Shown here: positions 1-6,452 of the stretch, one piece after another
Numbering within the stretch: the first letter of the stretch is position 1
How the letters are laid out: every line of letters begins with the position of its first letter
Assembly: GCA_046263195.1 (NCBI GenBank)
Contig: JBHELG010000114.1
Location: forward strand, 1 to 8,146
DNA: 8,146 bases
Direction of reading: 5' to 3'
Origin: JBHELG01 sp046263195
GTDB lineage: Bacteria; Actinomycetota; Nitriliruptoria; Nitriliruptorales; JAHWKO01
Position numbers and translations under genes: made by a program
Notes under the pieces: model-generated
What the model was told of the DNA's origin: nothing
What the model saw: only the letters and a program-made list of their open reading frames with translations
The model's database searches: none

Positions 1-62
1 GGGAAGGCGGCGCAGCCGCCGGGTGGGCGGGACCTCACCGGGAAGGCGGCGCAGCCGCCGGG
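1..62. repeat. Two direct copies of a GC-rich hairpin repeat (REP-like)
   Basis: A 23-bp unit at 1-23 is repeated exactly at 40-62, a 39-bp period. Each copy begins GGGAAGG, then contains a perfect stem GGCGGC / GCCGCC around a GCA loop, then runs into CCGGG(T/C)GGG. The second copy ends about 10 bp before the GTG proposed for the DUF4185 gene. A related unit with the same flanks but a different palindrome lies upstream of trpE on the minus strand (2851-2881). The period is 13 codons, and frame 1 is open from base 1, reading GKAAQPPGG twice before TAG at 67-69. The block could therefore also be the repetitive C-terminus of an upstream gene. The repetition is directly visible; the REP-like interpretation is inference. 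Confidence 0.7.
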
Positions 63-72
63 CGGGTAGGAG

Positions 73-1344
73 GTGGAGAGCCGCACGGGTAGCGCCGACC
101 TGCTCGACGGCCCGGGGAGTCCCGAACCAATCGACAGGGCCAGAACGTGTCTGGCCCTCACCACGAAGGACGAGCCCCGACGACGGTTCAGGCCGAGGCT
201 CTGGCGCACCGCTCTTCTCTCCGTCGGGGCGTTGGTGGTCGGGATCGCGGTTCCCCAGGTGGGGACGCTCGAGTTCGGGACGAGCGGTTCGGCCGGGCAG
301 ATCGACAGGACGACGGGCGCTGCCCTTCCTCTACCCCCTGGCCCTGCTCCGCCTCCGCCTGGCGTAGCGGGACCGGCCACCGTCGTGACCCCCGTGACCG
401 GCCCTAGCTCCCCTGACCGAACCGACCGCAGATGGCATGTCTACGGCGCTGACCTCGGCCACCTCATCGAATACGCCGACGGCCTGTACATGGTGTTCGG
501 CGACACCTTCGGCCCAGAACTCGTCGACTGGCGCAGCAACTCACTAGCCCGAGTCGAGCGGGTGGGACGCGAAGGCATCAGGCTCGCCGGTTTCCAGGCG
601 GCCCCGAACGGTCATGCCACGGAGCTCCTGCCGTCCAAGAAGGTCGTAGAGGAGGAGATGACGGTCATACCCACGGCAGGCATCGCAGAGGGCTCTCGCC
701 TCTTCCTCCATTACCTCTCCGTGCGGTCCTGGGGACCGGCCCATGGGCAGTGGAAACCGAACTTCGCCGGACTGGCGTATTCGGACGACGGGGGCGCGAC
801 CTGGACGAGGCCACCGACCCCACGCTGGCCGGCCCAGTCAAGTTTCGGTCAGGTCGCCTTCGTGCGGCACGAGGACTACATCTACCTGCTCGGCACGCCG
901 GCAGGACGTTTCGGGGGGATGAGAGTCGCCCGTGTCTGGCCGTCTGACCTGCTCGATGCGAGCGCGTACCGCTACTGGGACGGCCTGGAATGGGTGCCCG
1001 AACCTTCGGCAGCGGCCCTCGTCATCCCACCCGCGGTCGGCGAGCTGTCGGTTCGCTGGAACGAACATCTGAGGGCATGGCTCGTCGCCTACTACGACGA
1101 GGCACGCGACGCGATCATCTTCCGCGCGGCCAACCATCTGACCGGCCCCTGGAGCGATGCGACGATCGTCGCCACGAAGGCGACCTTCCCCGGCCTCTAT
1201 GCCCCATTCCTCGTCCCGGGCCTGTCCGAGGGCAGTGAGGTGCACTTCACCATGTCGATGTATCACGAGTCGGACAAGAACCCGTACCAGGTCTATCTGG
1301 TTCGGGTCCCGCTCGCCGCAACATCCGCCTCTTCGGTCTCCTGA
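73..1344 (+). CDS. DUF4185 domain protein, membrane-anchored, extracytoplasmic
   Basis: A 423-residue protein. Residues 1-43 are a charged cytoplasmic tail. Residues 44-61 form one hydrophobic segment preceded by an Arg-rich stretch, consistent with a signal anchor. Residues 84-112 are a Pro/Gly/Ala-rich linker. From about 120 to the end is a DUF4185-type domain, recognised by YGADLGHLIEYADGLYMVFGDTFG followed by WRSNSLA, here given as positions 124-159. An Asp-box-like SDDGGATW sits at 237-244, as in beta-propeller hydrolase-like folds. The family's substrate is unknown to me; a role in cell-envelope glycans is only a guess. The GTG at 73 overlaps the AGGAGG at 68-73, so the start is poorly defined, but no better in-frame start keeps the anchor. 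The preceding codons are in the same frame, separated by TAG at 67-69. The 3' end overlaps trpE convergently by 52 bp. Confidence 0.85.
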   Translation: MESRTGSADLLDGPGSPEPIDRARTCLALTTKDEPRRRFRPRLWRTALLSVGALVVGIAVPQVGTLEFGTSGSAGQIDRTTGAALPLPPGPAPPPPGVAGPATVVTPVTGPSSPDRTDRRWHVYGADLGHLIEYADGLYMVFGDTFGPELVDWRSNSLARVERVGREGIRLAGFQAAPNGHATELLPSKKVVEEEMTVIPTAGIAEGSRLFLHYLSVRSWGPAHGQWKPNFAGLAYSDDGGATWTRPPTPRWPAQSSFGQVAFVRHEDYIYLLGTPAGRFGGMRVARVWPSDLLDASAYRYWDGLEWVPEPSAAALVIPPAVGELSVRWNEHLRAWLVAYYDEARDAIIFRAANHLTGPWSDATIVATKATFPGLYAPFLVPGLSEGSEVHFTMSMYHESDKNPYQVYLVRVPLAATSASSVS

Positions 1345-2846
1345 GCCTGGCCCAGCTTTTCAGCGGCCTTCACCGCGGTCAGCAGCGCCATCGCCTTGTT
1401 TCGGGTCTCGGTCTCCTCCTCTGCAGGATGGCTGTCGGCGACGATGCCGGCCCCGGCTTGGGCATACGCCACGCCTGGGCGCATCACCAGCGTGCGAAGA
1501 GCGATGCAGGTGTCGAGGTTCCCACTGAGGTCGACATATCCGACTGCGCCCGCGTACACCCCGCGTCGCGTCGGTTCGAGATCGTTGATGATCTCCATGG
1601 CCCGCACTTTGGGGGCACCCGACACCGTTCCAGCCGGGAAGACGGCTCGGAGGACGTCGACGGGGCTCGTGTCGTCCCGCAGGGTCCCCGTCACCCGACT
1701 CACGAGGTGCATGACGTGTGAGTAGCGCTCGACGGCCATGAACTCCGCTACTTTGACGCTGCCCACGGCGCATACTCGACCGATGTCGTTGCGCCCGAGG
1801 TCGACGAGCATGATGTGCTCGGCCCGCTCCTTGTCGCTGGCCAGAAGCTCCCGTTCGAGCATCCGGTCCTCGTCCTCGGTACGACCACGCGCTCGGGTTC
1901 CGGCTATCGGCCAGGTTTCGACGTGGCGTCCTTGGAGCCTGACGAGTGCCTCCGGCGAAGACCCGACGACGTGGAGATCGCCGAAGTCGAACAGGAACAG
2001 GTACGGAGAGGGGTTGATGACCCGCAGCATGCGGTAGACGTCGAAGGGGCTGGCCGTCGTGCGTAAGGCGAATCGCTGGCTCGGAACCACCTGAAAGACG
2101 TCACCGGCTGCGATGTGTTCGAGCGCTCGCTCGACCATGCGCTCGTAATCGCCTGGTGCCAGGTTCGAGGGCGCTTCGATGACGGGCGCTGGCGCCGGTG
2201 GGGGCACGGGCCGGGACGGGGTCGCAGCACCGAGCCGGGCCACGAGCGCGTCATTGTCGGCCACCGCGTCGTCGTACTGAGCCGACGGATCAGCCCCGGC
2301 CACGACATTCGTGGCCACCGTGAGCCTCTGACGCAGGTGATCGAACGCGACGACATGACGCGGGAAGAGCATGAGCACATCGGGCAATCCGAGGTCGTCG
2401 ACGGCGCCGGCAGGAACCTGCTCGATCTCACGCACCGCCTCCCAGCCCACGTATCCGACGGCACCACCGTGTAGCGGTGGCAGGTGTTCGAGCGGCGGAG
2501 CAGCAAGCGCACGCGTCGCGCGGTCGAGGGCGTCGAGTGGTCCATTGGCCTCCTCCACGCCGGGCGGCGGTTCGCCCTCCCAGGAGACCACGCCACCCTT
2601 GCCGCTCAGGATGAGGAAGGGATCAACTCCCACGAAGGAATAGCGCCCCCAACGTTCACCATGCTCGGCGGACTCGAGCAGGAAGCTGGGCCGAAACCCG
2701 CGCAACTTCGCATACACCGACAGCGGGGTCTCGAGGTCGGCGAGGACCTCACGCCAGACGGGAACGACGCGGTAGCGGGTTGCGAGGCCGACGAATTCCT
2801 CCCGGGATGGCCGGTAAGAAATCCCTCCTACCCCGGTCGCGGTCAT
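1293..2846 (-). CDS. trpE: Anthranilate synthase component I
   Basis: Converts chorismate and ammonia (from the TrpG glutaminase) to anthranilate, the first committed step of tryptophan synthesis. It is 517 residues from the ATG at 2846, a normal length. The N-terminal domain carries the LLES motif (56-59), which in characterised TrpE proteins binds feedback-inhibiting tryptophan. The chorismate-binding domain starts near 230 and shows PIAGTR (313-318), DLGRND (349-354), FPAGTVSGAPK (403-413) and AGAGIVADS (464-472). An in-frame TTG at 2888 would add 14 low-complexity residues encoded by a hairpin repeat, so I prefer the ATG with the weak GGCGGG 4 nt upstream. The last ~20 residues are an acidic, unconserved-looking tail overlapping the DUF4185 gene. 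No trpG, trpD or trpC lies nearby. It follows hisI by 85 bp on the same strand and may share its transcript. Confidence 0.97.
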   Translation of the reverse strand: MTATGVGGISYRPSREEFVGLATRYRVVPVWREVLADLETPLSVYAKLRGFRPSFLLESAEHGERWGRYSFVGVDPFLILSGKGGVVSWEGEPPPGVEEANGPLDALDRATRALAAPPLEHLPPLHGGAVGYVGWEAVREIEQVPAGAVDDLGLPDVLMLFPRHVVAFDHLRQRLTVATNVVAGADPSAQYDDAVADNDALVARLGAATPSRPVPPPAPAPVIEAPSNLAPGDYERMVERALEHIAAGDVFQVVPSQRFALRTTASPFDVYRMLRVINPSPYLFLFDFGDLHVVGSSPEALVRLQGRHVETWPIAGTRARGRTEDEDRMLERELLASDKERAEHIMLVDLGRNDIGRVCAVGSVKVAEFMAVERYSHVMHLVSRVTGTLRDDTSPVDVLRAVFPAGTVSGAPKVRAMEIINDLEPTRRGVYAGAVGYVDLSGNLDTCIALRTLVMRPGVAYAQAGAGIVADSHPAEEETETRNKAMALLTAVKAAEKLGQAQETEEADVAASGTRTR

Positions 2847-2850
2847 GTAT

Positions 2851-2881
2851 CCCGCCGCCCGCCGGGCCTTCGGCCCTTCCC
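2851..2881 (-). repeat. Hairpin repeat upstream of trpE, related to the 1-62 repeat
   Basis: On the minus strand this reads GGGAAGG, then a palindrome closing on a GAA loop (stem GGGCC / GGCCC at plus 2864-2876), then CCGGCGGG and a GC-rich end 4 nt before the trpE ATG. The flanks match those of the two copies at 1-62, while the palindrome itself differs in sequence but keeps the ability to pair. It lies between hisI and trpE, where it could act on translation initiation, mRNA stability or transcription. There is no U-tract, so it is not a typical intrinsic terminator. The similarity is visible; any function is inferred. Confidence 0.55.
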
Positions 2882-2931
2882 CGGGCAAGCCAAGACCCCT
2901 CCTCCGGTCTCCCTGCCTGCGCGTGCTCCCC

Positions 2932-3291
2932 TCATGCCTGCTCCCGCGCGGGTTCGTTCATGACCGGGCGGTGAAAGCAGGTCCGGGCGCCCGTGTGACA
3001 GGCGGGGCCGGTTCCTGCCTCGACCCGAATGAGCAGCGTGTCTCCGTCGCAGTCAGCCAGAAGCTCCACCACGCGCTGCGTGTTCCCGGACGTCGCGCCT
3101 TTGTGCCACAGCTCCTGACGCGAGCGCGACCAGAAGACGGTCTCCCCTTTCTCGAGCGTGAGGGCGAGTGACTCGGGACTCATCCAAGCCACCATGAGGA
3201 CCTCGCCGGTGTCGTGCTGCTGCACGACGGCTGGTACGAGCCCGCGTTCGTCGAACTTCAGCTCGGCGAGACTCTGCGAGGCAAGGATCAT
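2932..3291 (-). CDS. hisI: Phosphoribosyl-AMP cyclohydrolase
   Basis: Opens the adenine ring of PR-AMP to give ProFAR (step 3 of histidine synthesis). It is a 119-residue monofunctional HisI with no HisE domain fused, so PR-ATP pyrophosphohydrolase must be encoded elsewhere. Family hallmarks are present: WSRSRQELWHKGATSGNTQ (54-72), the DCDGDTLLI metal site with Asp80, Asp82 and Asp84, and CHTGARTCF with Cys98 and Cys105, which together with Cys81 are the usual zinc ligands. A longer frame opens upstream to 3384, but the ATG at 3291 is chosen because AAGGGGA sits 5 nt before it and family similarity begins here. It is separated from the hisF-hisB block by a plus-strand gene and therefore needs its own promoter in 3292-3553. 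trpE follows after 85 bp. Confidence 0.97.
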   Translation of the reverse strand: MILASQSLAELKFDERGLVPAVVQQHDTGEVLMVAWMSPESLALTLEKGETVFWSRSRQELWHKGATSGNTQRVVELLADCDGDTLLIRVEAGTGPACHTGARTCFHRPVMNEPAREQA

Positions 3292-3553
3292 GAAGGTCCC
3301 CTTCGTCGCTCCAACTGGTCCTCGTGTCGCCGCCGGGTGTTGGGAGGGTGGTCCTGAAGCGGGAGCGGACAAAGACCGCGACAATGCTGTTCAAGACCGC
3401 CGGCGGGACAGCTCCGAGCGTAGCGGTGCCGGTCGTCAGCCTCACGGCGTGGAGGGGTGCTCGCGTCAGCTACCACCGGCCTGGGCGTCCGCTGGGTTTG
3501 CCTCGCTTTAGAGTTCTCCCTTCGGTTTTCGCGCCAGAAGGTGAAGGCACCAG
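3292..3553. promoter_or_regulatory. Divergent intergenic region between hisI and the DUF2510 gene
   Basis: This 262-bp stretch separates two divergently transcribed genes, so promoters for both should lie here. On the plus strand TAGAGT at 3509-3514 resembles a -10 box, but I see no convincing -35 at the proper distance. GAAGG at 3543-3547 is a Shine-Dalgarno 6 nt before the GTG at 3554. On the minus strand only the hisI Shine-Dalgarno is clear. The promoter assignment rests on gene arrangement rather than on strong motifs. Confidence 0.4.
3297..3303 (-). promoter_or_regulatory. hisI ribosome binding site (decides the start)
   Basis: AAGGGGA on the minus strand, 5 nt upstream of the ATG at 3291. 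It supports this start over the 31-codon longer reading frame that begins at 3384. Confidence 0.75.
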
Positions 3554-4114
3554 GTGAGCGCACCAGCGGGCTGGTATCCGGATCCGACTCGGCGGCACGG
3601 TGAGCGGTACTGGGCTGGCACACACTGGACGGAGCATGTGCGGGACCGCGGAGTGTCGGGCAGGGACCCGCTCGAGTTCGCCACCGATCGGGTCGTGTCG
3701 GAAGCTGACCGGACCCGCTATCAGCAGGAGGAGACGGCCGCCACGGCTCCGGCCGGCTGGTACCCCGTGCCCGGCGTGGCCGACGAGGAGCGCTATTGGG
3801 ACGGGACCCGCTGGACCGACTACACGCGGTCGACCAGACCATCACAGGCGCAGCTGGCCCCCCGTCAGGAAGTGGCCCCGCGCACGAACGGCAAAGCGGT
3901 GGCGTCACTCGTGCTGGCCTTGGCGTGGGTGGGCGGACTCGGGTCCACGTTGGGCATTGTGATCGGCCTTCGGGCACGGCAGGAGATCGAACGCTCCTCT
4001 GGCAGTGAGACCGGCTCGGGCTTGGCTAGCGTCGGAATAGCCGTTGGCGTGGTCGGGCTGCTACTCGCCCTGCTCATGGCCGGATTGTTCGCCGTTCTCT
4101 TCTTACTCGACTGA
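3554..4114 (+). CDS. Small membrane protein with two DUF2510 repeats and a DUF4190-like tail
   Basis: A 186-residue protein of unknown function. Two copies of the DUF2510 motif occur at residues 4-30 (AGWYPDP ... RYWAGTHWTEHVR) and 66-92 (AGWYPVP ... RYWDGTRWTDYTR). After a polar linker, residues 114-186 resemble the DUF4190 membrane domain: helix one at about 115-138, a short loop with GLRARQEIERS, and helix two at about 157-185. This arrangement is frequent in Actinobacteria and is thought to place the DUF2510 part in the cytoplasm. The GTG start has GAAGG 6 nt upstream, and the gene ends in tandem stops TGA-TAG. It sits on the opposite strand between hisI and hisF, splitting the his genes, and overlaps the hisF 3' end by 12 bp. 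Nothing in the sequence links it to histidine synthesis; I infer insertion or rearrangement. Confidence 0.9.
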   Translation: MSAPAGWYPDPTRRHGERYWAGTHWTEHVRDRGVSGRDPLEFATDRVVSEADRTRYQQEETAATAPAGWYPVPGVADEERYWDGTRWTDYTRSTRPSQAQLAPRQEVAPRTNGKAVASLVLALAWVGGLGSTLGIVIGLRARQEIERSSGSETGSGLASVGIAVGVVGLLLALLMAGLFAVLFLLD

Positions 4115-4975
4115 TAGTCGCTTCGTCCCAGCCTTGACGGCGCCTCCAGCCTGGGAGGCCGCTGCCGTGTGGGGAACGGGACGAGGAAAACGCACTGGCA
4201 GGCCGGCCTCGGCCATCTCCTCTTTCACTTCGGCGATCCGCAATTCCCCGAAGTGAAAGATCGACGCCGCAAGGACCGCGCTCGCCCCGCCGACGCGCAC
4301 CGCCTCCACAAGGTGGGCTGCGGTCCCCGCTCCCCCACTCGCGATAACCGGCACGTTCACGGCTGCGGCGACCGCGGCGAGCAGTTCGAGGTCGAACCCG
4401 GCCTTCGTTCCGTCGCGATCCATCGACGTGAGCAGGATCTCGCCGGCGCCCCGCGCCTCACACTCGGCCGCCCACTCGACCGCATCGACACCCGTAGGGG
4501 TTCGCCCCCCATGGACGTACACCTCCCAGGCCAACTGCCTCGTCGAGGTCCGCCGGGCGTCTATGGCCGCCACGACACACTGGGCGCCGAATGCGTCGGC
4601 GGCCTCGGAAAGCACCTGCGGGCGCCGAACCGCCGCGGTGTTCAGTGCGACCTTGTCCGACCCGGCCCGCAGCATGCGGCGCACGTCAGCTGTCGACCGG
4701 ACACCTCCGCCGACGGTGAGCGGGATGAAGACCTCCTCCGCGGTGCGAGCCACGACGTCAACCATGGTCTCACGGTCTTCGGCGGAGGCGGTTATGTCGA
4801 GGAACACAAGCTCGTCCGCGCCTTCGGCGTCGTAGATGGCAGCGAGCTCGACAGGATCTCCCGCGTCGCGCAGCTCGATGAAGCGGATCCCTTTGACGAC
4901 GCGGCCAGCGTCGACGTCGAGGCACGGTATGACCCGGACCGCGAGTCTGTCCGCCTCCTTGCCCGCTGCCCTCAT
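4103..4975 (-). CDS. hisF: Imidazole glycerol phosphate synthase, cyclase subunit
   Basis: With HisH, converts PRFAR and glutamine-derived ammonia to IGP and AICAR. A 290-residue TIM barrel. The catalytic pair is Asp20 (in IPCLDVD) and Asp139 (in AAIDARR). Phosphate-binding loops VGGGVR (88-93) and IASGGAGT (211-218), and LNTAA (111-115), are present, as is the conserved end SIFHFGELRIAEVKEEM. The family is usually about 250-260 residues. Here about 9 residues are added at the N-terminus and about 28 low-complexity residues follow VRFPRP at the C-terminus, running into the convergent DUF2510 gene (12-bp overlap). The ATG overlaps the hisA stop (ATGA, 4972-4975) and has AAGGAG 5 nt upstream, so translation is probably coupled. 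A perfect 13-bp inverted repeat lies inside the coding sequence at 4221-4260. Confidence 0.98.
   Translation of the reverse strand: MRAAGKEADRLAVRVIPCLDVDAGRVVKGIRFIELRDAGDPVELAAIYDAEGADELVFLDITASAEDRETMVDVVARTAEEVFIPLTVGGGVRSTADVRRMLRAGSDKVALNTAAVRRPQVLSEAADAFGAQCVVAAIDARRTSTRQLAWEVYVHGGRTPTGVDAVEWAAECEARGAGEILLTSMDRDGTKAGFDLELLAAVAAAVNVPVIASGGAGTAAHLVEAVRVGGASAVLAASIFHFGELRIAEVKEEMAEAGLPVRFPRPVPHTAAASQAGGAVKAGTKRLSVE
4221..4260. repeat. Perfect 13-bp inverted repeat inside hisF
   Basis: The arms TCTTTCACTTCGG (4221-4233) and CCGAAGTGAAAGA (4248-4260) are exact reverse complements around a 14-nt loop. On the hisF mRNA they cover the codons for IFHFG and AEVKE, about 120-150 nt before the stop. 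FHF and EVK codons can be complementary in phase, which partly explains the arms, but a perfect match requires TTT, GAA and AAA, which are uncommon choices in DNA this GC-rich. No U-tract follows, so it is not an ordinary terminator. Confidence 0.8.
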
Positions 4976-5706
4976 GCCATCTCCTTACGGAGCTCCACGA
5001 GCGCCTCCTCCAGCATGAACCGGCCGGCGTAGAGCGCCTTGCCGACGATCGCCGCGTCTACGCGATCGTGGCAGGCTGCGAGGGCTCGGAGGTCGGCGAT
5101 GCTGGCGACACCGCCTGAAGCGGTGATACGGGCCGGGGTGGCGTCGGCGACAGCGGTCAGCATCTGCAGGTTGGGACCTTCGAGCATGCCGTCGCGGGTG
5201 ATGTCGGTGTAGACGAAGCGGGCCACGCCCATGGTCGTGAAACGCTCCAGAGCCTCGAACAGGTCGCCACCGGGCTCGGTCCAGCCCCTCGCCTGCAGCG
5301 TGCGGCCTCGAGCGTCGAGTCCGACCGCGATGGCGTCGCCGTAGCGGTCGACGCACGTGGCAACGAACGATGGTTCGCGCAGGGCCATCGTGCCGAGCAC
5401 GACGCGTCGGGCGCCGAAGCCCAGGGCGGCTGTGACGTCGTCAAGGGTGCGGATGCCGCCGGAAGCCTGCACGGGCAGTCCGGTTTCCGCGACGATGTCG
5501 GCGATGATGTGGCGGTTCCGGGGCTGGCCGGTGAAGGCCGCGTCGAGGTCGACGACGTGCAGCCACTCCGCACCCGCTGTCGCCCAGCGCTTGGCTGCCG
5601 CGACAGGCTCGGTGTCGTAAACGGTCATTTCGTGCGCTGCCCCTTGCCGCAGTCGCACAGCTTTGCCGTCCTTCAGGTCCACCGCCGGGTAGAGCACGAA
5701 GTCCAT
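4972..5706 (-). CDS. hisA: ProFAR isomerase (HisA), PriA-like, possibly bifunctional with TrpF activity
   Basis: Isomerises ProFAR to PRFAR (step 4 of histidine synthesis). A 244-residue TIM barrel with catalytic Asp10 (YPAVDLKDG) and Asp172 (TDITRDG). Several residues match the actinobacterial PriA form, which also performs the TrpF reaction: Arg18 (VRLRQG), Ser82 in ASGGIR where classic HisA has Gly, Asp131 in VGLDAR, and RGW followed by GGDLFEALERF (140-156) with Arg140 and Trp142. The ending VGKALYAGRF also matches PriA. I chose the ATG at 5706 because AGGA lies 8 nt upstream; the ATG at 5715, three codons earlier, is an alternative with the Shine-Dalgarno too close. hisH ends 14 bp upstream, and hisF begins within its stop codon. 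Dual function is inferred from residues, not shown. Confidence 0.95.
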   Translation of the reverse strand: MDFVLYPAVDLKDGKAVRLRQGAAHEMTVYDTEPVAAAKRWATAGAEWLHVVDLDAAFTGQPRNRHIIADIVAETGLPVQASGGIRTLDDVTAALGFGARRVVLGTMALREPSFVATCVDRYGDAIAVGLDARGRTLQARGWTEPGGDLFEALERFTTMGVARFVYTDITRDGMLEGPNLQMLTAVADATPARITASGGVASIADLRALAACHDRVDAAIVGKALYAGRFMLEEALVELRKEMA

Positions 5707-5720
5707 TTCTCGCATCCTGG

Positions 5721-6452
5721 TCAGACCCCACTTCTCGAGCTGACCCGATCCTGCTCATCCCCATCAGCCGGGCCTGCGGCGCCCCGGTCAGCGCGAGGAG
5801 GCAGGCCGATGCCGGCAACCCAGTTGTGCAGCAGTCGCGCTCCCACATCCCCGGACTTCTCCGGATGGAATTGGGTTCCCACGACCTCGCCGGCTCTCAC
5901 GACGCAGGGGAAGGGGTCGGGATAGGCGCATGTCGCCACGACGTGCTGAGGATCTGAGGGCTGCGCGTAGTAGGAGTGGACGAAGTAGGTCCGCTCCCCC
6001 GCGACGTCGGTAAGCAGAGGATCATCGTCGTGGCGGGGGGCGACTTCCACGATGTCCCAGCCGATATGGGGCACCCGTACGCTCTCGGGCAGCCGCACGA
6101 CCCGGCCCGGCAGGACACCGAGCCCAGGGCAGTCCCCTTCCTCGCTGTGCTCGTAGAGCAGCTGCATCCCCACACAGATTCCGAGCAGGTCGCGGCCGTC
6201 GGAGACCCAGGCCGAGACGAGATCCGCCAGGCCAGCGGCCCGAAGGTTCGCCAGGCAGGTTGCGAAATGTCCGACTCCCGGTACACACAGGGCATCGGCC
6301 TGCTCGGCCACGACGGCATCGGAGGTCACAAGGACCCGTGCTCCTGCCCGCTCGAGCCCCCGCTGAGCCGAGCGCAGATTGCCCGCACCGTAGTCGAGGA
6401 CCGCCACGCGCGGCGCCTGGACCCGCCCCCGCAATCGCGATGGCGCGGTCAC
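5721..6452 (-). CDS. hisH: Imidazole glycerol phosphate synthase, glutaminase subunit
   Basis: Hydrolyses glutamine and delivers ammonia to HisF. A 243-residue class I glutamine amidotransferase with the complete triad: Cys93 in GICVGMQLL, and His196 and Glu198 in GTQFHPEKS. The oxyanion region PGVGHF (58-63) and the YFVHSYY strand (156-162) are also present. The start is a GTG inside the hisB stop (GTGA, 6449-6452), with AAGGGG 8 nt upstream, indicating translational coupling to hisB. Family members usually end soon after the FHPEKS helix. Here about 30 Gly/Asp/Arg-rich residues follow NWVAGIGLPP, and about 13 extra residues precede the first strand. Its partner hisF is separated only by hisA, the common arrangement. 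Confidence 0.97.
   Translation of the reverse strand: MTAPSRLRGRVQAPRVAVLDYGAGNLRSAQRGLERAGARVLVTSDAVVAEQADALCVPGVGHFATCLANLRAAGLADLVSAWVSDGRDLLGICVGMQLLYEHSEEGDCPGLGVLPGRVVRLPESVRVPHIGWDIVEVAPRHDDDPLLTDVAGERTYFVHSYYAQPSDPQHVVATCAYPDPFPCVVRAGEVVGTQFHPEKSGDVGARLLHNWVAGIGLPPRADRGAAGPADGDEQDRVSSRSGV

Noticed and set aside
1..62. CRISPR array at the left edge
   Set aside because: Only two units with a 16-bp gap, a hairpin-type unit, and no cas genes in the window.
2847..2888. TTG at 2888 as the trpE start
   Set aside because: The 14 added residues are encoded by the hairpin repeat and look non-conserved; the ATG at 2846 fits the family better.
3288..3977. 229-residue minus-strand reading frame across the hisI upstream region and the DUF2510 gene
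   Set aside because: Composition is Arg/Pro/Ser-rich as in antisense frames of GC-rich DNA; it overlaps two recognised genes and shows no family motif.
4108..4120. CGACT/AGTCG hairpin at the DUF2510 stop as a terminator
   Set aside because: Only a 5-bp stem with a 3-nt loop and no T-run; too weak.
4169..5032. 287-residue plus-strand frame opposite hisF
   Set aside because: Fully antisense to a clear hisF; rich in Arg, His and Asp with no recognisable domain.
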